Source: Streptomyces venezuelae (GTDB lineage: Bacteria; Actinomycetota; Actinomycetes; Streptomycetales; Streptomycetaceae). From it: a DNA stretch of 64,000 nucleotides. Where the stretch lies: positions 3,434,001 to 3,498,000 of the forward strand of contig NZ_CP029193.1 in NCBI RefSeq assembly GCF_008642355.1. Direction: 5' to 3'. Shown here in pieces: positions 58,411 to 64,000 of the stretch. Positions within the stretch are counted from its first letter, which is position 1; each line of letters opens with the position of its first letter. The notes under the pieces were generated by a model. The model worked only from the letters and a program-made list of their open reading frames with translations, did no database searches and was not told the origin of the DNA. The position numbers and the translations under genes are program-made.

Positions 58411-59328
58411 ATGAATCACAGGAGCGACACCACAGGCGCCCTCGACGAAGCCCTGGAGCGGCTGCACGGCACCGGGCCCGAGCGGCTCGGCCGGCTCACC
58501 AATCACGCCCCGATGGCCGTCGAGGCGCTCACCGCGCGCGGGCAGGCCGGTGCCGTCCACCGGTGGCTCGATCTCTACGCCCCGAAACTGGAGGAGTTTC
58601 CCGCCCCCGTGGAGCCGGTCACCGAGGTGAACCGGTCCGCGGCGCTGGGTGACCCGCGGCGCGCGGCGGACTGGATCGCGTACTTCGAGCGCCAGGTCGC
58701 CGAGCGGCCCTGGCGCGATGTGCTCGCCCGGTGGTGGCCGCGGCTGCTGCCCGGTCTGTACGGCGGCTCCACACACCCCGTGATCCGGGTCGGTCACGCG
58801 GTGCGCACGCTGGAGGCGGGCGGGCCGCAGGACGGGCCCCGCCTCGCGGAGCTCGCCCACGGCCTCGGCTACTCGGCCGCGCGGCTCGCACGGGTCGAGG
58901 GGCTCCCGGCGTGGGCCGCCGCCGTGGACGACCCGGACGAGGCGCGGCGCGGGCTGGCCGAGCTCGTGCGGGCGGCCACGCACCGGTACGCCACGCACGG
59001 CCACGGCGACGAGACGATGCTGGTGCACGCGGCGACCGCGCCCAACGCCGTGCTGCGCGCCCTGCCCGCGCTCCCCCGCGCCCTGTGGGTGCCGAGCCTG
59101 CACGCCGCGTGGACGGCGTCGGCGGCGGTGACGGCCATGTACGCGCCGGACGAGCCGGTGGCGTACGAGCCGGTCGGTGACCTCGATGCCGAGGAGGTTT
59201 TCGCGCGGGCGCTCGCGCATGGGGACGAACACGTGATCAAGTTCGCGGACACGGCGTTGGACGTCGGTGATCAGCGGGCGCTGGGGGCGGTTCTGCGGGC
59301 GGTCGAGCTCAGCGTGCCGCTCGGCTGA
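58411..59328 (+). CDS. Questin-oxidase-like protein
   Basis: This 305-residue helical, Ala/Arg-rich protein fits the questin oxidase-like family: WLDLYAPKLEEFPAP near residue 52, PRLLPGLYGGSTHPVIRVGHAVR around 110-135, and HVIKFADTALDVG near the end. The conserved GSTHPVIRVGHA with its histidines is the family hallmark. Fungal members open anthraquinones; bacterial members are uncharacterised, so the substrate is unknown. The ATG is at 58411. It is monocistronic and ends at a Streptomyces intergenic element. Confidence 0.75.
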   Translation: MNHRSDTTGALDEALERLHGTGPERLGRLTNHAPMAVEALTARGQAGAVHRWLDLYAPKLEEFPAPVEPVTEVNRSAALGDPRRAADWIAYFERQVAERPWRDVLARWWPRLLPGLYGGSTHPVIRVGHAVRTLEAGGPQDGPRLAELAHGLGYSAARLARVEGLPAWAAAVDDPDEARRGLAELVRAATHRYATHGHGDETMLVHAATAPNAVLRALPALPRALWVPSLHAAWTASAAVTAMYAPDEPVAYEPVGDLDAEEVFARALAHGDEHVIKFADTALDVGDQRALGAVLRAVELSVPLG

Positions 59329-59353
59329 GGCGGGCTTCGTCCGCGGGTCGGGC

Positions 59354-59394
59354 GTGGCTGGTCGCGCGCAGTTCCCCGCGCCCCTTTCAGGGGC
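59354..59394. repeat. Streptomyces-type GC-rich intergenic element
   Basis: GTGGCTGGTCGCGCGCAGTT followed by CCCCGCGCCCCTTTCAGGGG, a repeat widely seen between Streptomyces genes. Its CCCC-TTTCA-GGGG hairpin lies between convergent genes and may act as a terminator. Confidence 0.6.
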
Positions 59395-59402
59395 ACCCCC
59401 CC

Positions 59403-60173
59403 TCAGCCGAACTGCACCGACCTCTTCGCCAGCCCCATCCAGAACCCGTCGATCACGCTCCGCTGCCGCTTCAGCTCACCTGCCGCGTCCGCCGCGCCCA
59501 GCGTGACGAACAGCGGCGCGAAGTGCTCCGTGCGCGGATGGGCGAGCTGCCCCGCCGGGGACTTGTGCCCGAAGTCGAGCAGCGCGTCCACGTCGCCCGC
59601 CTCCAGCGCCTCGTGTCCCCACGCGTCGAACTCCGCCGACCAGGACGGGATGCCGCCCTGCCGCAGCGCGGCCAGGTTGTGCGTGAAGAAGCCGCTGCCG
59701 ACGATCAGGACGCCCTCGTCGCGCAGTGGCGCCAGCTTGCGGCCGATGTCCATGAGGCGGCGCGGGTCGAGGGTCGGCAGGGAGATCTGGAGGACGGGGA
59801 TGTCGGCGTCCGGGTACATCTCCACGAGGGGGACGTACGCGCCGTGGTCGAGCCCGCGGTCCGGCACGTCCTGGACGGGCGTACCGGGCGCGTGCAGCAG
59901 CTTCCGTACGGAGGCGGCGAGTCCGGGGGCGCCGGGCGCGGCGTACGTCACCTGGTAGTAGTGCTCGGGGAAGCCCCAGAAGTCGTACACGAGGGGCAGC
60001 GTCTCGGTGGCGGAGAGAGCGAGCGGGGCCTCTTCCCAGTGGGCGGAGACCATGAGGATCGCCTTCGGGCGCGGCAGTCCCGCGGACCAGGCGGCCAGCT
60101 CGCCGGGCCAGACGGGGTCGTCGGCGAGCGGCGGGGCACCGTGGCTGAGATACAGGGCGGGCATGCGGGACAT
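59403..60173 (-). CDS. LigB-type extradiol ring-cleavage dioxygenase (DODA/YgiD family)
   Basis: This 256-residue class III dioxygenase has metal-ligand His in YLSHGAPPL (residue about 10), SAHWEE (about 47), GLDHGAYVPL (about 110) and the distal GSGFFTHNL (about 170), the expected layout for DOPA-dioxygenase-like enzymes. It would cleave a catechol ring with Fe2+ or Zn2+. The ATG at 60173 has GGAGG 6 bases upstream, much better than the upstream start at 60206. It is divergent from a MarR regulator, with an inverted repeat between them. Confidence 0.87.
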   Translation of the reverse strand: MSRMPALYLSHGAPPLADDPVWPGELAAWSAGLPRPKAILMVSAHWEEAPLALSATETLPLVYDFWGFPEHYYQVTYAAPGAPGLAASVRKLLHAPGTPVQDVPDRGLDHGAYVPLVEMYPDADIPVLQISLPTLDPRRLMDIGRKLAPLRDEGVLIVGSGFFTHNLAALRQGGIPSWSAEFDAWGHEALEAGDVDALLDFGHKSPAGQLAHPRTEHFAPLFVTLGAADAAGELKRQRSVIDGFWMGLAKRSVQFG

Positions 60174-60212
60174 CGCGCACCTCCGGCGAGCGAACCGAAC
60201 AGTCACTTAGTT

Positions 60213-60228
60213 ACTTGAAAGCTCAAGT
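60213..60228. promoter_or_regulatory. Inverted repeat between the dioxygenase and marR
   Basis: ACTTGA-AAGC-TCAAGT, a perfect 6-4-6 repeat, with related TTCAA copies (GTTCAAAGTTCAAGG) about 30 bp on. This is a likely MarR operator controlling both divergent genes. Confidence 0.6.
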
Positions 60229-60294
60229 TTTCCACTCGCCATCGTACGGATGGTTTGTTCAAAGTTCAAGGAACGACCTCGTACAGTGGGGTAC

Positions 60295-60810
60295 ATGGAT
60301 ACGGCAGCGACCCCTCCCCCGGCCGGCGAGCCGCGCTGGCTGGACGGCGACGAGCAGTGCGTCTGGCGGGTCTACCTTCAGGCGACGACCCTTCTCGACG
60401 ATTTCCTCGACCGTCAGTTGCAGCGCGACGCGGGCATGCCCCACATGTACTACGGCCTGTTGGTCCAGTTGTCCGACGCCCCCAGGCGGCGGCTGCGGAT
60501 GACCGAGCTGGCCAAGACGATGAAGATCACCCGGTCCCGTCTCTCGCACGCGATCGCACGCCTGGAGAAGAGCGGCTGGGTGCGCCGCGAGGACTGCCCG
60601 TCCGACAAGCGCGGGCAGCTCGCGATCCTGACCGACGACGGGTTCGAGGTGCTCCGCCGAACCGCTCCCGGCCATGTCACCGCCGTCCGCCAGGCCCTCT
60701 TCGACCGGCTCACCCCGGAACAGCAGAAGTCCCTCGGCGAGATCATGAAGATCGTCGCCGAGGGACTTCAGCCCGAGGAGGCCGGGGCGGACCTCCCCTG
60801 GCTCCGCTAG
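60295..60810 (+). CDS. MarR-family transcriptional regulator
   Basis: This 171-residue MarR protein has a winged helix: MTELAKTMKITRSRLSHAIARLEKSGWVRREDCPSDKRG, quoted in part as SRLSHAIARLEKSGWVRRE, with the wing Asp-Lys-Arg. Dimerisation helices are at both ends. The ATG at 60295 follows GTGGGG; an upstream ATG at 60250 would place the operator repeats inside the gene. It is divergent from the LigB-type dioxygenase, a common arrangement for aromatic-compound responses, and convergent with a DHA2 exporter. Confidence 0.85.
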   Translation: MDTAATPPPAGEPRWLDGDEQCVWRVYLQATTLLDDFLDRQLQRDAGMPHMYYGLLVQLSDAPRRRLRMTELAKTMKITRSRLSHAIARLEKSGWVRREDCPSDKRGQLAILTDDGFEVLRRTAPGHVTAVRQALFDRLTPEQQKSLGEIMKIVAEGLQPEEAGADLPWLR

Positions 60811-60838
60811 GTGCCGACCGGGGCCCGCGTGGCCCGGG

Positions 60839-62362
60839 TCAGTGGGCCATCACCGGGATCTTGACCTCGTCCTCGGCCCCGTCCGACGAGTCGGCGGACG
60901 CCGACGTGCCGCCCTGGTGGCCGGTGGTGATGAACGTGGCCGCGATCAGCGCGGAGACCACCAGGATCCCGACCGCCCACCAGATGGCGCTGGTGTAGCC
61001 CTCGACCATGGCCTGCGCCTGGAGGAGCTTCGGGTTGGTGGCGCCGGCCGCGTGGTCCGTGAGGTACGCGGTGGTGGCCGAGGCCGCGATGGTGTTCAGG
61101 AGGGCCGTGCCGATGGCGCCGCCCACCTGCTGCGAGGTGTTGACCATCGCCGAGGCGACACCGGCGTCACGGGCCTCGACGCCGTGCGTGGCCAGGGACA
61201 TGGCGGGCATGAACGCCGTACCCATGCCGAGGCCCAGCATCAGCTGCGCGGGCAGGATCAGACCGGCGTACGAGGTGCCGATCTCCAGCTGCGTCAGGAG
61301 CAGCATGCCGACCGCCGCGAGCAGGAAGCCCGGGGCCATCAGCAGCCGCGGCGGGACGCGGGTCATCAGCCGGGCGCCGATCTGCGTGGAGCCCGTGATC
61401 ATGCCGACGATCATCGGCAGGAACGCGAAGCCGGTCTTGACCGGCGAGTAGCCCTTCACGATCTGCAGGTAGTACGTGAGGAACAGGAACAGGCCGAACA
61501 TCGCGATGACCGCGAGGCCGAGCGACAGGTAGACACCGCCGCGGTTGCGCTCGGTCAGGACGCGCAGCGGCAGCAGCGGCGACTTGACCTTGGCCTCGGT
61601 GAGGACGAACGCGGCGAGCAGCACGACGGACGCGACGAACATCGTCACGGTCACGGCGTCGGACCAGCCGTCGGACTCGGCGCGGGTGAAGCCGTAGACG
61701 AGCGCGACCAGACCGAGGGTGGACAGGACCACGCCGGGGATGTCGAGCGGCGAGCGGTTGCGGCCGCCGGCCGGCTCACGGATGACGAAGTACGCGCCGA
61801 GCGCGGCGATCACCGCGAACGGGATGTTGACGAAGAAGGTCCAGCGCCAGTTCAGGTACTCGGTGAGGAAGCCGCCGAGGATCAGACCGACGGCGCCGCC
61901 GCCACCGGCGATCGCGCCGTAGATGCCGAAGGCCTTGGCGCGCTCCTTGGCGTCGGTGAACATCACCGCGAGCAGGGAGAGGGCGGCGGGCGCGAGCAGC
62001 GCGCCGAACACGCCCTGGAGGGCGCGGGCGCCCAGCATCATGGCTTCGCCGGTCGCGGCGCCGCCGAGGGCGGAGGCCGCGGCGAAACCGATCAGGCCGG
62101 TCACGAAGGTGCGCTTGCGGCCCCACAGGTCGGCGATGCGGCCGCCGAAGAGCAGCAGACCGCCGAAGGCGAGCGCGTAGGCCGTGATGACCCACTGGCG
62201 GTTGCCGTCGGATATGCCGAGGTCCTCCTGCGCGGAGGGCAGCGCGATGTTCACGATGGTCGCGTCGAGGACGACCATCAGCTGGGCGAGCGCGATGAAG
62301 ACGAGCGCCTTCCAGCGGTTGGCGTCGGGCCCGGTGTCGGGCCTGAGGGCTGTTTGAGACAT
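60839..62362 (-). CDS. DHA2-family (EmrB/QacA) MFS exporter
   Basis: This 507-residue, 14-helix exporter has VVLDATIVNIALPSAQ in helix 1, GRIADLWGRKRTFVTG (motif A) and a Gly-rich helix 5 AIAGGGGAVGLILGGFL (motif C), and a charged cytosolic tail. The ATG at 62362 lies 8 bases after AGGTGG and is preferred to the GTG at 62374. A TetR gene lies 120 bases upstream on the same strand, so this is a regulator-exporter pair, with two operators in front of tetR. Substrate unknown. Confidence 0.87.
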   Translation of the reverse strand: MSQTALRPDTGPDANRWKALVFIALAQLMVVLDATIVNIALPSAQEDLGISDGNRQWVITAYALAFGGLLLFGGRIADLWGRKRTFVTGLIGFAAASALGGAATGEAMMLGARALQGVFGALLAPAALSLLAVMFTDAKERAKAFGIYGAIAGGGGAVGLILGGFLTEYLNWRWTFFVNIPFAVIAALGAYFVIREPAGGRNRSPLDIPGVVLSTLGLVALVYGFTRAESDGWSDAVTVTMFVASVVLLAAFVLTEAKVKSPLLPLRVLTERNRGGVYLSLGLAVIAMFGLFLFLTYYLQIVKGYSPVKTGFAFLPMIVGMITGSTQIGARLMTRVPPRLLMAPGFLLAAVGMLLLTQLEIGTSYAGLILPAQLMLGLGMGTAFMPAMSLATHGVEARDAGVASAMVNTSQQVGGAIGTALLNTIAASATTAYLTDHAAGATNPKLLQAQAMVEGYTSAIWWAVGILVVSALIAATFITTGHQGGTSASADSSDGAEDEVKIPVMAH

Positions 62363-62482
62363 GGAGGTAGCCACCTAGCGGTACGAAAGTGGTGAAAAAG
62401 GTACGAAAAGGTAACGAGTAAAGGACTGTGGAGGCGGGGCGGGCGGTGAGGTGCGGCGAAGAGCGCGGTGGAGCGGCGTGGG

Positions 62483-63139
62483 TCAGTGCTGCCGGAGGTC
62501 CTCCAGCGTCGCCGCCGCCCCCGGGAGCTCGGACCGGGCGGGCGCCATCAGACCGTCGAGGAACAGCTGCAGATGGCGGTGGATGAAGCGGTCCATGCTC
62601 GGGCAGGCCGTGCCCGGGAGCGGCCGGGTGAGCTGGGAGAGGGCGACCATCAGGTCACCGACGGCGATGTCGGTGCGCAGCTGGCCGGCCTCGCGAGCCC
62701 GCTCCATGAGGCCTTCGATGGACTGCTCCAACCGCTCGCGGGAGTCGAGCAGGTCGGGGTGGAAGGGGTCGAAGTCGGCCGACAGCATCGGGCACATGGC
62801 CCCGATGCGCTCCTCGGCCGCGGCGTGCACGAAGGTGCGCAGCGCGCCGAACGAGGCGCTCGGGTCGGCGTTCGCCGTGGCGATGCCCTGCTCGGCGTGG
62901 GCCGCGACGCGGTCCGTCACGTACAGGACGACCTGCCGCACCAGTTCGGCGCGGTCGGCGAAGTGCCGGTAGACCGTGGCGTTGCCGACGCCTGCCCTGC
63001 GCGCGACCTCGTCGAAGGGTACGTCCGGTCCGTACTCCACGAACATCTCGCGTGCGGCGGCGACGATCCGCTCCCGGTTGCGCAGGGCGTCGGCCCGCGG
63101 TCGCGGGACTCGGCGCTGCGGGGCGGTGGCGGTGTCCAC
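62483..63139 (-). CDS. TetR-family repressor of the DHA2 exporter
   Basis: This 218-residue regulator has the helix-turn-helix VPFDEVARRAGVGNATVYRHFADR after NRERIVAAAREMF. The C-terminal domain has a SCP-like MCPMLSADFDPFHPDLLDSRERLEQ segment common in Streptomyces TetR proteins paired with MFS exporters. The GTG start has GAGGAG about 5 bases upstream. Two near-identical 15-bp palindromes lie 55-110 bases upstream. It probably represses itself and the exporter behind it. Confidence 0.87.
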   Translation of the reverse strand: MDTATAPQRRVPRPRADALRNRERIVAAAREMFVEYGPDVPFDEVARRAGVGNATVYRHFADRAELVRQVVLYVTDRVAAHAEQGIATANADPSASFGALRTFVHAAAEERIGAMCPMLSADFDPFHPDLLDSRERLEQSIEGLMERAREAGQLRTDIAVGDLMVALSQLTRPLPGTACPSMDRFIHRHLQLFLDGLMAPARSELPGAAATLEDLRQH

Positions 63140-63193
63140 GGCTGCTCCTCGTGTGTCGGCGTAGGTCGGTGTCCGAAAGTCGTTCCGCGATGT

Positions 63194-63208
63194 GGGGAGT
63201 GACTCCCC
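63194..63208. promoter_or_regulatory. TetR operator O1 of the DHA2 exporter operon
   Basis: GGGGAGT-G-ACTCCCC, a perfect 7-1-7 palindrome. Confidence 0.65.
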
Positions 63209-63233
63209 GTTTCACGCGGACACAGTGCTAAAC

Positions 63234-63248
63234 GGGGAGGGAGTCCCC
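63234..63248. promoter_or_regulatory. TetR operator O2 of the DHA2 exporter operon
   Basis: GGGGAGGGAGTCCCC, the same 15 bp with two central changes, centre 40 bp from O1. The outer arms AAACGGGGAG and CTCCCCGTTT also make a larger inverted repeat between the two sites. Confidence 0.65.
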
Positions 63249-63417
63249 GGATATTTCCCGCCCGCCGAACTATTCGGTGTGAGCCGAGTCACACCTCCCT
63301 CGGGCAAGAAACCCACGATCGGTCGCGCCCAACGAGCGCCCCCGCACCCCCCGGCGGAGGGTGATCGAACAGGGTGCAGCCATGACCGGCGGCTGCCGCG
63401 GAGCGGAAGGCCCATGC

Positions 63418-64000
63418 ATGCAGCAGCCGACCTGGCGCCGGATAGGCCCCGCCCTCCGGGGCACCCGCCCCGCCCGTCGGGGCATCGCCCTCGGGTCCGT
63501 CGCCGCGCTCGCCCTCGCGGTCACCACGTCGGCGAGCACGGGACGCCTGATGGAGGGCGCGCAGAGCGCGGCGGGCTCGGTGGCCCTGGCCCGCGGCACC
63601 ACCCTCGGCCCCTGCATGATCAGCGGCACGATGGGCGTACAGATGACGGAGGGCGTGCCCACACCGCCCGGCTACTCCCGCTCCACCGGCACCATCCGGG
63701 CCCTGAACCTGATGGTGGACTTCTCGGACGCGCCCGGCCAGGGCAGCGCGATGGACCGCCTCGCGGAGTTCTTCCCGCAGACCTCGGAGTGGTTCCGCAC
63801 CAGTTCGTACGGGCGCCTCGACTACCGCCCCGAGTCCCCCCTGCCGGACTGGCTGCGGATGCCGAAGTCGTTCGAGGAGTACGGGATAGAGCGCGGCGCC
63901 CCCTTCGATCCCGGCTACCGCACGCTGGTCGAGGACATCGTGGCGACCGCCGACCCCGACGTGGACTTCCGCGCGTACGACTTCGTGAACATCCTGATCA
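63418..64000 (+). CDS. Secreted M6-type metalloprotease, N-terminal part only
   Basis: The right window edge cuts this gene after 194 codons with no stop. The ATG at 63418 has GGAAGG upstream and starts a secretion signal (basic RRIGPALRGTRPARRG, then GIALGSVAALALAVTTSAS). After the signal, IRALNLMVDFSDAPGQ, FFPQTSEWFRTSSYGRLDYR and DVDFRAYDFVNIL match the N-terminal region of M6/immune-inhibitor-A-like proteases, in which the HExxH zinc site follows later, outside the window. It would act outside the cell on proteins. The family call is tentative because the catalytic part is missing. Confidence 0.62.
   Translation, partial: MQQPTWRRIGPALRGTRPARRGIALGSVAALALAVTTSASTGRLMEGAQSAAGSVALARGTTLGPCMISGTMGVQMTEGVPTPPGYSRSTGTIRALNLMVDFSDAPGQGSAMDRLAEFFPQTSEWFRTSSYGRLDYRPESPLPDWLRMPKSFEEYGIERGAPFDPGYRTLVEDIVATADPDVDFRAYDFVNILI

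Overview
The window is high-GC actinobacterial chromosome and almost certainly Streptomyces. It carries an SsgA-like sporulation gene (ssgE), the alternative principal sigma factor hrdD, the actinobacterial division gene sepX, many GTG/TTG starts and typical Streptomyces intergenic elements. From memory, the order ssgE ... galU/moeA/moaC/moaB/rimJ/sepX ... FmdB ... mscL ... fruA/fruK/fruR ... hrdD matches the S. coelicolor SCO3158-SCO3202 neighbourhood, so this is conserved core chromosome with small accessory inserts. I see no phage, transposase, CRISPR array or biosynthetic cluster.

Layout. 1-2.1 kb: an ECF-type Ni/Co uptake operon (cbiM-cbiQ-cbiO, cut by the left edge) behind a perfect Nur box. 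2.2-5.7 kb: ssgE, then a TetR-MMPL export pair with two identical-type palindromic operators. 5.8-9.4 kb: tricorn protease and a small hydrophilic protein. 9.4-13.7 kb: a translationally coupled Baeyer-Villiger monooxygenase / hydrolase / SDR operon with a divergent MerR regulator. 13.7-18.2 kb: Tat-exported DUF6528-like protein, exonuclease III, GNAT, an orphan histidine kinase with a lipoprotein, and tRNA-Ala(CGC). 18.3-24.6 kb: galU - glp (moeA-like) - moaC - moaB - rimJ - sepX, with 5-formyl-THF cyclo-ligase divergent. 24.6-33.8 kb: penicillin-acylase-type Ntn hydrolase, CPA1 antiporter, MFS, FmdB zinc ribbon, MTA phosphorylase, SAF protein, MscL.

33.8-42.8 kb is the most unusual block: pyruvate formate-lyase and its activase, a NarK transporter, a fused NirB-NirD assimilatory-type nitrite reductase and a CbiX-like chelatase. 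A perfect Rex operator and DosR/DevR-like boxes lie upstream of pflB, and a similar box lies upstream of nirBD. Together they read as a redox/hypoxia-responsive fermentation and nitrogen-oxide island in an otherwise aerobic organism.

42.8-57.9 kb: LtrA, P1 peptidase, L,D-transpeptidase lipoprotein, DUF6227, the fructose PTS operon (fruR-fruK-fruA, with a five-copy 27-bp tandem repeat between fruR and fruK), TetR, an orphan solute-binding lipoprotein, a DHA2 exporter with a divergent WYL regulator, and hrdD behind a sigma-R-type promoter. 58.4-64 kb: questin-oxidase-like protein, LigB-type dioxygenase with divergent MarR, a TetR-DHA2 exporter pair with two operators, and the start of an M6-type secreted metalloprotease cut by the right edge.

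Recurring themes: several regulator-exporter pairs with visible palindromic operators; two genes (rimJ and the antiporter) that seem to need a CTG start; and several short tandem duplications lying on stop codons or between coupled genes. Coordinates come from frame analysis and manual base counting. Family calls rest on motif recognition, not on database searches.
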